This document shows, piece after piece, positions 53,627-64,000 of a DNA stretch of 64,000 bases (the first letter of the stretch is position 1; the number at the start of each line of letters is the position of its first letter). Both the position numbers and the translations under genes were made by a program. Source of the stretch: Herbaspirillum sp. AP02 (GTDB taxonomy: Bacteria; Pseudomonadota; Gammaproteobacteria; Burkholderiales; Burkholderiaceae_D); the NCBI RefSeq assembly GCF_015767275.1, contig NZ_JADWMY010000005.1, forward strand, positions 1-64,000, read 5' to 3'. The notes under the pieces are model-generated. The model was given only the letters and a program-made list of their open reading frames with translations. It ran no database searches and was not told the origin of the DNA.

Positions 53627-53778
53627 CCGCCCGCATGACGCCGCCGGCCGGCAGGAAAGCGGACCCAATGTTGCCTTCCTGATCATTCCCGTGAAGAAAC
53701 GCAGGGGCCGCACCACGATGGTTTGCTACAATGAAGAAAACAACACCATCTTTTTCCTGCATTTTTCCTGTCGATATC

Positions 53779-54216
53779 ATGAAACCATCCAACGTCTGGT
53801 TCCAACAGTCCCTGGCTGCCGCCCTGCTGTGTGCATCGGCCAGCCTGGCTGCACCGCTGGCTCTCGCCCAACCGGCCCCCGCCGGCCTGGCCGCCCAGCC
53901 GGCGCCGCCGCCACCCGAACTGGAAAAGCTGGAAGAAGGCGAACCGCCCGCCGTCACCATCCGTAAGCCCGGTGAAGACAGCCGTACCCAGGGCAACAGC
54001 ATCAAGGAACGCCGCGACCACGGCCAGACCAAGGAAATCGAAGTCAAGTCCGGCCCCAGCACCTATTACGTGCGCCCCAATCCGCAACTGGGCGGCTCCA
54101 CCCCGGGCGATGCCCAGAGCCCGCCGCCGAGCTCGGCGCAATGGAAGGTCGGCGAGTTCGACTGGGGCGTCAAGAAGCCGCAGGAAGGCGATACCGACAG
54201 CAATCCCAAGAAGTAA
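53779..54216 (+). CDS. DUF2782-like exported protein
   Basis: The 145-residue product (ATG at 53779) has a signal peptide with a hydrophobic core LAAALLCASASLAAPLALA and a likely cleavage after LALAQ. The mature part is proline-rich at first. It then has VTIRKPGEDS and EIEVKSGPSTYYVRPNP, which resembles the DUF2782 family of small periplasmic proteins found near polA and thrB in other proteobacteria. Function is unknown. The frame extends upstream to 53731, but the shorter start gives the better signal peptide. It precedes thrB by 186 bases. Confidence 0.65.
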   Translation: MKPSNVWFQQSLAAALLCASASLAAPLALAQPAPAGLAAQPAPPPPELEKLEEGEPPAVTIRKPGEDSRTQGNSIKERRDHGQTKEIEVKSGPSTYYVRPNPQLGGSTPGDAQSPPPSSAQWKVGEFDWGVKKPQEGDTDSNPKK

Positions 54217-54402
54217 TCGCTTCGCCACGATGGCGGGCCGACCCTGCGGGTTGGCCAGCATCACCCCGGTCGCCCGCCGCGACCGGTCCAGGGACAGCCG
54301 GTGCGGCCCATATGCCTCTGCTGTCACGCCAGTCCCGGCGGTGCCGGCAGGCGTAGCTAGGGATCTCGGTATTTCAGCAAGCTTCACATTCTCAATTTCG
54401 TC

Positions 54403-55356
54403 ATGGCAGTCTTTACACCGGTCAGTCTGGAACAGCTCTCGGACTGGATCCAACAATTCCCGCTCGGTCGCGCCCGCTCGATCAAGGGCATTTCCTCGGG
54501 CATCGAGAACAGCAACTTCTTCATCGGTACCGACAGCGGCCAATACGTGCTGACCCTGTTCGAAAAGCTGCATATCGAACAATTGCCCTTCTACCTGGAA
54601 CTGATGCGCCACCTGGCGCAGCGCGGCATTCCCGTGCCGGCGCCGGTGGCCAATGACAAGGGGGCCATCGTCACCCTGCTCAACGACAAGCCGGCCGCCA
54701 TTGTCAGCAAGCTGGAAGGCGAGTCCCAGCTCGACCCGCAACCGGTGCACTGCGCCGCGCTGGGCGACATGCTGGCGCGCATGCACCTGGCGGGCAAGGA
54801 TTTCAAGATCCTGCAACCCAACCTGCGCGGCCTGGCCTGGTGGCTGGAAACCACGCCCTCGGTGCTGCCCTTCCTGCCGCCCGAACTGGCCCGCCTGCTG
54901 GCCGATGAAGTGCAGTACCAGAAGGACTTCGCTGCCACCGCCGATTACCGCGCCCTGCCACGTGGCCCGGTGCATGCCGACCTGTTCCGCAACAATGCGA
55001 TGTTCGTGGGCGAACGCCTGTCGGGCATCTTCGATTTCTATTTCGCCGGTTGCGACACCTGGCTGTTCGACCTGGCCGTGACCGTCAACGACTGGTGCGT
55101 GGACCTCGATACGGGTGCGCTGGACCTGGCCCGTGCCGAAGCCATGCTGACCGCCTACCGCGCCGTGCGTCCGTTCTCGCCAGCCGAAGGCGTGGCCTGG
55201 CAACCGATGCTGCGCGCGGCTGCACTGCGCTTCTGGCTGTCGCGCCTGTATGACTTCTACCTGCCGCGTGAAGCAGAGATGCTCACGCCGCATGATCCCA
55301 CCCACTTCGAACGCATCCTGCGCCTGCGCATCAAGGAAGCGCCGCCGGCGCTGTAA
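54403..55356 (+). CDS. thrB: Homoserine kinase (ThrB, APH-fold type)
   Basis: This 317-residue protein is the proteobacterial homoserine kinase of the aminoglycoside-phosphotransferase fold, not the GHMP type of E. coli. It has [11 protein letters not shown] near residue 33 and the catalytic [11 protein letters not shown] near 197, followed by [11 protein letters not shown]. It phosphorylates L-homoserine for threonine synthesis. It is next to a DUF2782-like gene and 11 bases before a BPSS1780-family gene, an arrangement seen in related betaproteobacteria. Confidence 0.94.
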   Translation: MAVFTPVSLEQLSDWIQQFPLGRARSIKGISSGIENSNFFIGTDSGQYVLTLFEKLHIEQLPFYLELMRHLAQRGIPVPAPVANDKGAIVTLLNDKPAAIVSKLEGESQLDPQPVHCAALGDMLARMHLAGKDFKILQPNLRGLAWWLETTPSVLPFLPPELARLLADEVQYQKDFAATADYRALPRGPVHADLFRNNAMFVGERLSGIFDFYFAGCDTWLFDLAVTVNDWCVDLDTGALDLARAEAMLTAYRAVRPFSPAEGVAWQPMLRAAALRFWLSRLYDFYLPREAEMLTPHDPTHFERILRLRIKEAPPAL

Positions 55357-55367
55357 CCACTGGAGCT

Positions 55368-56171
55368 ATGGAAAAGATTCCCGCACATACCGGCTGGTCC
55401 TGGGTCAAGCAAGGCTTTGCGCTGTTCCGCAAGCAGCCGGCCGAGATCTCCACGCTGTTCCTGGCCTACATGTTTCTGATGCTGGCACTGGGCATCATCC
55501 CGGTGCTGGGTCAGATGCTGCCGCTGATCCTGATCCCGCTGTTTTCGATGTCGTTCATGCAAGCCTGTGCGCAGATCGAAAAAGGCGAACGGGTCTACCC
55601 CAACCTGCTGCTGGTCGCGTTCCGCAGTCCGGCCCGCAACACCCTGCTCAAGCTGGGTCTGCTCTACCTGCTGGTGGCCACGCTGGTGGTGGCTGCTTCG
55701 GCGCTGGCTGACGGCGGTACCTTCTGGAAAGCCATGATGGGGGGCGGACTCTCGACCGAGGAGCTGCAGAATGCCGCCGGCAGCATGCGCATCGCCATGC
55801 TGGTGGCGGCCGCCCTGTACGTGCCGGCCGCCATGGCCTTCTGGTACGCGGCGCCGCTGATCATGTGGCAGCAGATGCCGCTCGGCAAGGCGTTGTTCTA
55901 CAGCTTCTTCGCCGTACGCCGCGCTGGTCGCGCCTTCCTGGTCTACGGCCTGGCCTGGATCGTCATCGCCATCGTCGTCCCGACCGTGATCAGCATGATC
56001 ATCGCGCTGGTGAGCGGCAGCTTCACGGTGGTGTTCTTCGTCCTGTTGCCGATCTCGATAATGTTGACGGTAGTCATGTACTGTTCGTTCTATCCAACCT
56101 ACACTAGCGTCTTCGGAAAGCTCCGCAGAGGGTCCGACAGCCCGCATCCCGGAGACAATCCCGCCGCCTGA
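55368..56171 (+). CDS. BPSS1780-family membrane protein
   Basis: The 267-residue protein has about six membrane helices and begins with WSWVKQGFALFRKQP, the signature of the BPSS1780 family typical of Burkholderiales. Function is unknown. It follows thrB by 11 bases and is likely cotranscribed. The C-terminal tail is hydrophilic. Confidence 0.82.
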   Translation: MEKIPAHTGWSWVKQGFALFRKQPAEISTLFLAYMFLMLALGIIPVLGQMLPLILIPLFSMSFMQACAQIEKGERVYPNLLLVAFRSPARNTLLKLGLLYLLVATLVVAASALADGGTFWKAMMGGGLSTEELQNAAGSMRIAMLVAAALYVPAAMAFWYAAPLIMWQQMPLGKALFYSFFAVRRAGRAFLVYGLAWIVIAIVVPTVISMIIALVSGSFTVVFFVLLPISIMLTVVMYCSFYPTYTSVFGKLRRGSDSPHPGDNPAA

Positions 56172-56358
56172 CTCTCATCAGGCAAGACATGCGCCAGGCT
56201 GTCGCTGCCTGGCGCCGACGGTTCCACGCGTTCGTCAGGGAGAGACGGACGCTGCCCGCCGCGCCGCTTGCGCCCGCCAGCCGGTCTTTCCACACACAAG
56301 GCTAGAACTCATGTCGTCAATAGGCGTGAGATGCGTTCTACTTACACGGGGGTAAAAG

Positions 56359-57921
56359 ATGCGCATGAACATGCCGGTCACCGGCGAGGAGCGCCTGCTC
56401 ATCGACGGCAAGGCAATCGTTTCCAAGACCGATCTCAAGGGCAACATCACCTACGTCAATCCCTACTTCATCGAAATCAGCGGTTTCGAGGAAGAGGAAT
56501 TGCTGGGTGCGCCGCAGAACCTGATCCGCCATCCCGACATGCCGGGCGAAGCCTTCGCCGACATGTGGGCCACCATCAAGGGCGGTCTGCCCTGGACCGG
56601 GCTGGTCAAGAACCGCAGCAAGAACGGCGACCACTACTGGGTGCGCGCCAACGTCACGCCCATTCGCGAGAGCGGCCAGGTGGTCGGCTACATGTCGGTC
56701 CGCACCAAGCCCGAACGCGAGGCCGTGGCCGGCGCCGAAAAGCTGTATGCCAGCATTCGCCGCGGCCAGGCCAAGGGCATCGCCCTGCACCGTGGCGAGG
56801 TAGTGCGCACCGGTCTGGCCGGCTGGCTGGGCAAGCTTGCGCGCATGCAGTTGAACACCCGGTTGAACCTGTCCATGGGCCTGATGCTGACCATCCAGAT
56901 CGCCGTGGTGATCGCCGGCATGGCGGCCCTGCATCAATGGTGGATCAGCGCCCTGGCCGCCGCCTCCGCGCTGATCTCCATCGTGCAGTGGATCGCCTTG
57001 CGCAACGCCCTCATCAAGCCCCTGCACCAGGCACTGGAGATCACCCACGCCATCACCGGCGGTGACCTGTCGGTGCGCATCGAAAGCCGCCGCCACGATG
57101 AACTGGGCCGCCTGCTGGCCTCGCTGCGGCAGATGAACGTGAACCTGACCGCCATCATCGGCGACGTACGCTCCAACGTGGAAACCATCACCCTGGCCAC
57201 ACGCGAGATCGCCACCGGCAACATGGACCTGTCACGGCGCACCGAAGCGCAGGCCTCCAACCTGGAAGAGACCGCCTCCAGCATGCATCAGCTGGCCGCC
57301 ACCGTACGCCAGAATGCCGACCATGCCGTACAGGCCAACGACCTGGCCGGTACCGCCTCCTCCATCGCCATGCGCGGCGGCGATGCGGTGGCCAGCACCG
57401 GCACCACGATGAACGAGATCAGTGAATCCTCGCGCAAGATCGTGGACATCATCGGCCTGATCGACAGCATCGCCTTCCAGACCAATATCCTGGCGCTCAA
57501 CGCCGCCGTGGAAGCGGCGCGTGCCGGCGAACAGGGGCGCGGCTTTGCGGTGGTGGCCTCCGAAGTGCGCTCGCTGGCGCAACGCTCGGCAGCGGCGGCC
57601 AAGGAAATCAAGCAGCTCATCGATGCCTCGGTGGAAAAGGTCGACGTCGGCAACCGGCAGGTGGAACAGGCCACCAGCACCATGCGCGACATCGTGGCGT
57701 CGGTACAGCGCGTCTCCGGCATCATGGGGGAGATCAAGGAAGCCACCCAGCAGCAGAGTGCCGGCATCAACCAGGTGCATGAAGCGATCACCCAGATGGA
57801 TGCCAGCACCCAACAGAACGCCTCGCTGGTGGAAGAAGCCGCCGCCGCGGCAGGCAGCCTGCAGGAGCAGACGGTGCGGCTGTTGCAGGCGATTTCGGTG
57901 TTCAAGTTCAATCGTCGCTGA
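56359..57921 (+). CDS. aer: Aer-like PAS-domain chemoreceptor
   Basis: The 520-residue protein has an N-terminal PAS domain with the Aer pattern ([47 protein letters not shown]), which in E. coli Aer holds FAD and senses redox state. A hydrophobic double segment (about 172-215), HAMP and the signalling domain with [20 protein letters not shown] follow. Aer guides cells toward oxygen or preferred electron acceptors. The gap before it (56172-56358) holds no gene. A strong terminator follows the gene. Confidence 0.9.
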   Translation: MRMNMPVTGEERLLIDGKAIVSKTDLKGNITYVNPYFIEISGFEEEELLGAPQNLIRHPDMPGEAFADMWATIKGGLPWTGLVKNRSKNGDHYWVRANVTPIRESGQVVGYMSVRTKPEREAVAGAEKLYASIRRGQAKGIALHRGEVVRTGLAGWLGKLARMQLNTRLNLSMGLMLTIQIAVVIAGMAALHQWWISALAAASALISIVQWIALRNALIKPLHQALEITHAITGGDLSVRIESRRHDELGRLLASLRQMNVNLTAIIGDVRSNVETITLATREIATGNMDLSRRTEAQASNLEETASSMHQLAATVRQNADHAVQANDLAGTASSIAMRGGDAVASTGTTMNEISESSRKIVDIIGLIDSIAFQTNILALNAAVEAARAGEQGRGFAVVASEVRSLAQRSAAAAKEIKQLIDASVEKVDVGNRQVEQATSTMRDIVASVQRVSGIMGEIKEATQQQSAGINQVHEAITQMDASTQQNASLVEEAAAAAGSLQEQTVRLLQAISVFKFNRR

Positions 57922-57950
57922 GTCACTGAATCACTGCATCACCGTATCAA

Positions 57951-57997
57951 GCAACAGGCCGTTCTTGCCCACCTGGCAGGAACGGCCTGTTGCTTTT
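57951..57997 (+). terminator. Strong rho-independent terminator after the Aer-like gene
   Basis: GCAACAGGCCGTTCTTGCC pairs with GGCAGGAACGGCCTGTTGC (one mismatch in 19) around a five-base loop, followed by TTTT. It is 29 bases after the Aer gene stop and 15 before the end of xylB on the other strand, so it may serve both. Confidence 0.85.
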
Positions 57998-58012
57998 CAA
58001 CGATCGTTTTCT

Positions 58013-59485
58013 TCAGCCTGCGTCCCCATGCAAGGGCGCAAACGGCGCATAGATGGCGCGATACCGCTGCAAGCGCGCCTGCAAGGCGGCACGCCTGTCC
58101 GGGTCCGGCTGGTACTGCGCCTGCCGGGCCGGCTTGCGGCAGACCTCGGCCTCGTCGCCGCCATCGGCCAGCCAGGCCAGGCGCGCCGCACCGAGTGCGC
58201 CGCCGGCTTCGCTGCCGACGTGGGTGACAATGCGCACCTCCAGCGCGTCGGCCAGCAACTGTGCCCAATACGGGCTGCGTGCGCCACCCCCTACCAGCGA
58301 CAATTCGGCCACGTCGGTACCGGCGGCTCGCAGCGCATCCAGGCCATCGACCATGCCGAAGGCCACCCCTTCCAGCACCGCATAACCCAACGCGGCGCGC
58401 TGGTGTTCCGGCGTCAGGCCATGGAAGACACCGGTGGCGTAGGGATCGTTGTGGGGCGTGCGCTCGCCGGACAGATAGGGCAGGAACAGCGGCGCATTGT
58501 CACGCGCCTCCTGGTCCAGCTGTTCGATCTCGGCCAGCAGGCTCTTCTCGTCCACCGAGCAGAGACGACAGAACCAGCGCAGGCAACTGGCAGCCGAGAG
58601 CATCACGCTCATCTGGTGCCAGCGTTGCGGCAGGGTATGGCAGAAGGCATGGATGGCACGTCCCGGATTGGGACGGAAGCGGTCGTTGACCACGAACAGC
58701 ACGCCCGAGGTCCCTAGCGAAAGAAATCCGTCGCCCGGCTTGACCGCACCGATCCCGACCGCGCTGGCCGCACCGTCACCGGCACCGCCGGCCACGATCA
58801 CGTCCGTCGCCAGCCCCCAGCGCTGCGCCACGTCCGGCAGCAAGGTGCCGGAGACCGCACTGCCATCGACCAGCGCCGGCATCTGATCGCGTCGCATGCC
58901 GGAGGCCGCCAGCAGTTCATCGGACCAGTTGCGACCCTCCACATCCAGCCACAGCGTACCAGCCGCGTCCGAGGGGTCGGAGACCTTGCGTCCGGTCATC
59001 TTCAGACGCAGCCAGTCCTTGGGCAGCAGCACGGTGGCAATGCGCGCAAACAGTTGCGGTTCATGACGCGCCACCCACAACAGCTTGGGGGCAGTGAAGC
59101 CAGGCATGGCCAGGTTGCCGGCGATGCCGTGCAGGCGCGGTGCGCGGCGCGTGAGTTCGGCGCATTCGGGGGCGCTGCGCGAATCGCTCCAGAGGATGGC
59201 CGGGCGCAATACCTGGTCTTCTGCATCCAGCAGCACGGCCCCATGCATCTGTCCTGACAGGCCGATGGCGCGGATGCGGCTGAAACTCTGCTCGCCCAGT
59301 TGTGCGCGCAGCTTGGCCACGGTATCGCAGGTGGCCTGCCACCAGTCGGCCGGCGCCTGCTCCGACCAGCGCGGATGCGGGCGCGAGACGTTCAGGGTAC
59401 TGCCGGCCAGCGCCAGCAGGGCGCCCTGGTCGTCGATGACCACTGCCTTGACCTCCGACGTACCCAGGTCTATCCCAAGATACAT
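58013..59485 (-). CDS. xylB: Xylulokinase
   Basis: XylB phosphorylates D-xylulose to xylulose-5-phosphate. The 490-residue FGGY kinase has YLGIDLGTSEVKAVV, LSGQMHGAVLLD, GAGDGAASAVG and SLVGGGARSPYW, at standard length. It ends the polyol operon and takes the product of the dehydrogenase gene upstream (59575-61008), 89 bases away. In Pseudomonas mannitol/arabinitol operons a xylulose kinase (MtlY/DalK) has the same place. Confidence 0.94.
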   Translation of the reverse strand: MYLGIDLGTSEVKAVVIDDQGALLALAGSTLNVSRPHPRWSEQAPADWWQATCDTVAKLRAQLGEQSFSRIRAIGLSGQMHGAVLLDAEDQVLRPAILWSDSRSAPECAELTRRAPRLHGIAGNLAMPGFTAPKLLWVARHEPQLFARIATVLLPKDWLRLKMTGRKVSDPSDAAGTLWLDVEGRNWSDELLAASGMRRDQMPALVDGSAVSGTLLPDVAQRWGLATDVIVAGGAGDGAASAVGIGAVKPGDGFLSLGTSGVLFVVNDRFRPNPGRAIHAFCHTLPQRWHQMSVMLSAASCLRWFCRLCSVDEKSLLAEIEQLDQEARDNAPLFLPYLSGERTPHNDPYATGVFHGLTPEHQRAALGYAVLEGVAFGMVDGLDALRAAGTDVAELSLVGGGARSPYWAQLLADALEVRIVTHVGSEAGGALGAARLAWLADGGDEAEVCRKPARQAQYQPDPDRRAALQARLQRYRAIYAPFAPLHGDAG

Positions 59486-59574
59486 GGTGCTCCTCGTTAT
59501 CGTTATGAATGTGCGGTGTGCTTGCTGCGATGGTGAACGGCAATTCTATGCCGCCTTGGACCGGGTGGTCTGCT

Positions 59575-61008
59575 TTAGTTTGCCTGCCCCAGCCATTCAC
59601 GCACGCGTTGTACGGCGGCGCGCACCAGCGCTTCCAGCCGGGCATCGCCGGCCAGTTCACCCCACAGCACCGCATCGGCGCAGAAGGCCCGCACCGGATC
59701 GACGGCGGCCAGCATGCTGCGCGCCGCAGCCGGGTCGAAGATGCCGTCCTGGTATTCATACGGCAACTGCCCGGCATTCCAGCGCTGCAGGAACACCAGG
59801 AACAGCGCCGGCAACATGGCGGTTGCCTGCGGATCGCGGCCGGCGTTCAGGCTCTCCTGCAACGTCGGCCGGATGAAACCGGGAATCTTGGAATAGCCAT
59901 CCGCGGCCACACGCTGGTTGGTGTCCTGGATGGCAGGATTGGAGAAGCGCGCCAGGGTGGTATCGCGATAGGCCGCCAGATCGATGGGGCTGGGCGTGAG
60001 ACAGGGAATCACGTCCTGCGTCACATAGTCGTAGGCCAGCTGGCGGATATCGTCGCGCAGCGTGCCTTCGTGGATGTATTGCAGGCCCACCAGGGTGCCG
60101 GCCCAGGCGATGCAGCTATGGCTGGCGTTGAGGATGCGGATCTTGGCCTCTTCATAGGGCAGCACCGATTGCACCATCTCCACGCCCGCCTCTTCCAGGC
60201 GCGGGCGGCCGGCCTTGAAGTCATCCTCGATCACCCACTGGATGAAGGACTCGCCCATCAGCGCGCAGGGGTCATCGATACCGGTGGCCTCCTTCACGCG
60301 TTGCGCCACGGCCGGCGTGGGACGCGGCGTGATGCGATCGACCATGGCGTTGGGGCAGGTGGTATGCGCCTCCATCCACTGCGCCAGCGCGGTCTCGCCA
60401 CGCAGCGTCAGGAACTGGCGCAGGCCGTCGCGGAAGCGCTCGCCGTTGTGGCGCAGGTTGTCACAGTTCAGCAGCGTCAGCGCCGCTTGCGGATGGGCCT
60501 GGCTGCGCGCCAGCAGGATCGCGGCAATGGCGCCATAGATGGTGCGCGGCGCGCCGCTGCCGTCGAGAGCACAACGCAGGTCGTCGGCCAGGTCGGCATT
60601 GGCGGTGTCGAGCCGGTGCTGGTGGTCCAGATAGTAACCGCCTTCGGTGACGGTGAAGGAGATGATGCGGGTGCGTTCTTCGGCACCGGCAGCGATCAGC
60701 TGGGTGAGCCTGTCATCCCAGGGCAGGATGCGGCCGATGGAGGCGATGCGCTGGTAGCTGCGCTCGCCCTGGGGCGTGACGGTTTCCAGCGTGTACTGAC
60801 CTTGCTGGCGTGCCAGCGCCTCCAGCAGCGGGCCCATGTCGGCACGGATATTGGCCAGCGCCAGTTGCCAGCGGCGGTCGGCGCCGCTTTCACGCAGGGC
60901 GTTCAGGTAAACCGCCTGGTGGGCGCGATGGAAGGAGCCGGCGCCGATATGCAGCCAGGTCAGGCTGTCGGCGGCGTCCTGCTCGGTGGAGGTGGCGGTG
61001 CGGGTCAT
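59575..61008 (-). CDS. dalD: D-arabinitol 4-dehydrogenase (or mannitol 2-dehydrogenase)
   Basis: The 477-residue polyol dehydrogenase (ATG at 61008, AAGGAC upstream) belongs to the mannitol dehydrogenase family. It has [18 protein letters not shown] at the N-terminus, [10 protein letters not shown], the [11 protein letters not shown] motif and [13 protein letters not shown]. Its early region resembles the arabinitol dehydrogenase DalD more than MtlD as I remember them, and a xylulokinase gene follows, so D-arabinitol to D-xylulose is my first choice. A role on mannitol to fructose is possible. The frame extends to 61386 but overlaps the ATPase gene. Confidence 0.82.
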   Translation of the reverse strand: MTRTATSTEQDAADSLTWLHIGAGSFHRAHQAVYLNALRESGADRRWQLALANIRADMGPLLEALARQQGQYTLETVTPQGERSYQRIASIGRILPWDDRLTQLIAAGAEERTRIISFTVTEGGYYLDHQHRLDTANADLADDLRCALDGSGAPRTIYGAIAAILLARSQAHPQAALTLLNCDNLRHNGERFRDGLRQFLTLRGETALAQWMEAHTTCPNAMVDRITPRPTPAVAQRVKEATGIDDPCALMGESFIQWVIEDDFKAGRPRLEEAGVEMVQSVLPYEEAKIRILNASHSCIAWAGTLVGLQYIHEGTLRDDIRQLAYDYVTQDVIPCLTPSPIDLAAYRDTTLARFSNPAIQDTNQRVAADGYSKIPGFIRPTLQESLNAGRDPQATAMLPALFLVFLQRWNAGQLPYEYQDGIFDPAAARSMLAAVDPVRAFCADAVLWGELAGDARLEALVRAAVQRVREWLGQAN

Positions 61009-61046
61009 GCCGTGTCCTTGTCGATGAGGTGAAGAAGGCGAAGGGT

Positions 61047-62177
<1,131 letters not shown>

Positions 62178-62238
62178 GTCTCTCTCCTCGGGGTCTCTTG
62201 TAGTGGGTCTATGGATCTGTGTATCTGTGGGCCGCACT

Positions 62239-62967
62239 TCAGCGCAGCCAGATCAATTCACAGATCAGTTGCGGGAACTGCTTCATGTCCTCGAATACCT
62301 GATGCGCGCCGGCCTCGCGCAGGCGCCGGGCCATCGCCTTGCGGTCATGTGCCACGCCGGTGAAGCCCAGCACATGCATGCCGGCCGCCACGGCGGCGCG
62401 CACGCCGGTGACGCTGTCGTCGATGGCCACGCAGCGCGCCGGATCAACGCCGAAACCGGCGGCCGCGGCCAGGTACACATCCGGCGCCGGCTTGGGATGG
62501 GCCACAGCGTGGCCACTGTAGATACGGCCGGCAAACTGCGGATACAGGCCGCAGCGCTTCAGGCCGGCTTCGATGCGCGGTGCATCGCTGTTGCTGGCCA
62601 CGGCGCGCGGCAGCCGGATCGCCTGCAGGGCCTCGACGATGCCCGGCACCGGCTGCGCCTGTTCGCTGCAGGCCAGCGCCACGGTGGCGTGGATACGCTC
62701 CATCTGCGCCGCCTCCAGGCCCAGTTCGAACTCCAGGTCCACTTCCGAGAGCAGCACATCGGTGTACATGCCCAACCGGTTGGCGATGGCATCGTGCAGC
62801 ACCTGGCTGCGCTGTTCCTGCAGAGAGGGCGCTTCGTCGACGTCGGGCCAGGCCGGCAGCAGGGGCAGCAGTTCGCGGTGCAATACCCCCAGGGCGATGC
62901 TCTCGCTGTCGAGCAGCACGCCGTCGCAGTCGCAGATAAGGTGGGTCACTGCCTGACGCGCCATCAT
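62239..62967 (-). CDS. HAD-superfamily sugar phosphatase-like protein
   Basis: The 242-residue protein is a HAD IA hydrolase (beta-phosphoglucomutase-like group). Catalytic motif I is CDCDGVLLDSE, motif II is AVASNSDAPR, and the acidic motif IV is VAIDDSVTGVRAA. The gene overlaps the permease stop (either ATG 62967 or GTG 62970 is used). In a polyol operon it may act on a phosphorylated by-product or a polyol phosphate; this is inferred. It interrupts the more familiar permease-to-ATPase order. Confidence 0.82.
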   Translation of the reverse strand: MMARQAVTHLICDCDGVLLDSESIALGVLHRELLPLLPAWPDVDEAPSLQEQRSQVLHDAIANRLGMYTDVLLSEVDLEFELGLEAAQMERIHATVALACSEQAQPVPGIVEALQAIRLPRAVASNSDAPRIEAGLKRCGLYPQFAGRIYSGHAVAHPKPAPDVYLAAAAGFGVDPARCVAIDDSVTGVRAAVAAGMHVLGFTGVAHDRKAMARRLREAGAHQVFEDMKQFPQLICELIWLR

Positions 62968-63782
62968 CACTTGACCGCTCCGAAGGTCAGGCCCCGCACC
63001 AGTTGCTTCTGCGCCAGCCAGCCCAGCGCCATGATGGGCGCAATCGCCAGCAGCGAGGCGGCCGACAGCTTGGCCCAGAACAAGCCCTCGGGGTTGGAAT
63101 AGGAGGCGATGAACACCGTCAGCGGCGCTGCGTTGACGCTGGTCAGGTTAAGGCTCCAGAAGGCCTCGTTCCAGGACAGGATGATCAGCAGCAGGGCCGT
63201 GGAGGCCAGTCCCGGCATGGCAGTGGGCAGGAGCAGGTAGATCATTTCCTGCCAGGCGTTGGCGCCATCGATGCGGGCCGCTTCCAGGATTTCCTTGGGC
63301 ACGTCATTGAAGTAGGTGAAGGCCATCCACACCGCGATGGGCAGGTTGATCAGGGTGTAGATGATCGTCAGGCCGCTGACCGTGTCGAGCATGCCGGTGT
63401 TCTTGGCCAGCAGGTAGATCGGGATCAGCACGCCCACGGCCGGCATCATCTTGGTCGAAAGCATCCACAGCAGCAGCTTCTGGGTGCGCCCGGTCGGAAA
63501 GAAGGCCATCGAGTACGCCGCCGGCACTGCCAGCAGCAGCGACAGCACGGTCGAACCGAGCGAGACGATCAGCGAGTTCTGCACATAGGCCAGGTAGTTG
63601 CTGCGGCTGAAGACTTCACGGAAGGTGTCCAGCGTGGGCAGGAACACCAGCGAAGGCGTATAGGCCTGGGCCTCGGTCTTGAAGGCCGTCACCGCCACCC
63701 AGAAGATGGGGAAGAACAGCACGATGGCGCAGGCCCAGCCCAGCACGGCCACCCACAGGGGGCTTTTCTTTTGATCGCTCAT
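62967..63782 (-). CDS. Polyol ABC importer permease (MtlG/SmoG-type)
   Basis: The 271-residue protein is a carbohydrate ABC permease (MalG family) with six membrane helices and the EAA-loop EAARIDGANAWQEMIYLLLP near residue 167. It overlaps the partial permease gene upstream by an ATGA and the HAD gene downstream by a few bases. It would form the channel with that partner. Confidence 0.92.
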   Translation of the reverse strand: MSDQKKSPLWVAVLGWACAIVLFFPIFWVAVTAFKTEAQAYTPSLVFLPTLDTFREVFSRSNYLAYVQNSLIVSLGSTVLSLLLAVPAAYSMAFFPTGRTQKLLLWMLSTKMMPAVGVLIPIYLLAKNTGMLDTVSGLTIIYTLINLPIAVWMAFTYFNDVPKEILEAARIDGANAWQEMIYLLLPTAMPGLASTALLLIILSWNEAFWSLNLTSVNAAPLTVFIASYSNPEGLFWAKLSAASLLAIAPIMALGWLAQKQLVRGLTFGAVK

Positions 63783-64000
63783 TTTTCGTTGACTCCCTTG
63801 AGGTTCCTGGCCAGCATGCGCACCAGGAAGAACGAGACGATATTGGCCAGCACCACGGCGAAGATGCCGCCAGCCGAAGCGATGCCGATATCGAACTGCT
63901 GCAGGCCGATGGCATAGACCAGGAAGGTCAGGTTGGTGGTGGCCGTGCCGGGACCGCCGGCGGTGGTGGTGAAGATCTCGGCAAACACCGAGAGCAGGAA
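63779..64000 (-). CDS. Polyol ABC importer permease (MtlF/SmoF-type), cut by the window edge
   Basis: Only the last 74 codons are inside the window; the 5' part is beyond the right edge. The visible sequence has FTTTAGGPGTATTNLTFLVY and a last membrane segment, typical of the C-terminus of MalF/MtlF-type permeases. It overlaps the next permease gene by ATGA. The periplasmic polyol-binding protein gene would be expected further right. Confidence 0.85.
   Translation of the reverse strand, partial: FLLSVFAEIFTTTAGGPGTATTNLTFLVYAIGLQQFDIGIASAGGIFAVVLANIVSFFLVRMLARNLKGVNEK

Noticed and set aside
54217-54402. Hairpins before thrB (for example CCGGTCGC/GCGACCGG at 54266-54286) as a terminator or riboswitch
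   Set aside because: No T-tract, no leader peptide and no riboswitch pattern; GC-rich DNA gives such stems by chance.
53683-55305. 540-codon minus-strand frame across thrB and the DUF2782-like gene
   Set aside because: Antisense to two well-supported genes; composition typical of a shadow frame.

Overview
The window looks like chromosome of a GC-rich betaproteobacterium of the order Burkholderiales, most likely an Oxalobacteraceae close to Herbaspirillum. The grounds are gene content and order: a Kdo-hydroxylase/kdtA pair, yqgE-ruvX-pyrR-pyrB-pyrC', a BPSS1780-family membrane protein, and a polyol ABC operon with an arabinitol dehydrogenase. The assignment is inference; no 16S rRNA lies inside the window. 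Two tandem sigma-70 promoters with 17-base spacers and A/T-rich upstream tracts at 81-304 point off the left edge and look like the promoters of an rRNA operon.

About 0.5-32.5 kb is one large LPS/O-antigen locus. On the minus strand are core-LPS genes (kdoO-waaA, waaC), a phosphomannomutase/phosphoglucomutase, a WbpM-like UDP-HexNAc 4,6-dehydratase and a small PglC-like phosphoglycosyltransferase that should start the chain on undecaprenyl phosphate. From 9.2 to 31.6 kb at least 18 tightly packed plus-strand genes follow: GDP-L-fucose synthesis (fcl, gmd); CDP-glucose to CDP-deoxyhexulose (rfbF, rfbG, rfbH); a split transketolase pair with an SDR reductase; an ABC O-antigen exporter (wzm, wzt); and a run of glycosyltransferases, two methyltransferases and an acyltransferase-like membrane protein. 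Two glycosyltransferases belong to fucosyltransferase families (GT10, GT11). The AlgC-type mutase could feed both Man-1-P (to GDP-fucose) and Glc-1-P (to CDP-glucose). The rfbFGH + split transketolase + SDR cassette is the most novel part: it suggests a CDP-linked, 4-C-branched 3,6-dideoxy sugar whose two-carbon branch comes from a transketolase-type reaction rather than from a YerE-type pyruvate enzyme.

From 32.5 to 38.1 kb are housekeeping genes: apaH, plsC, and the pyrimidine operon yqgE/algH-ruvX-pyrR-pyrB-pyrC', where the dihydroorotase-like protein has lost metal ligands. From 38.2 to 45.6 kb a seven-gene minus-strand operon combines a Rieske oxygenase and its reductase, a 2OG/Fe(II) oxygenase, an NMT1/THI5-type ABC importer and an 8-oxoguanine-deaminase-like amidohydrolase. 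It is probably for uptake and oxidative breakdown of an N-heterocycle such as a purine.

From 46 to 58 kb are a Tat-exported dienelactone-hydrolase-family protein, two chemoreceptors (one Aer-like), polA divergent from a LOG-family gene (their start codons abut in CATATG), a DUF2782-like exported protein, thrB and a BPSS1780-family membrane protein. From 58 kb to the right edge is a minus-strand polyol operon (two ABC permeases, HAD phosphatase, ABC ATPase, D-arabinitol/mannitol dehydrogenase, xylulokinase), cut at the right edge within the first permease. No tRNA, insertion sequence, prophage or CRISPR array was seen.
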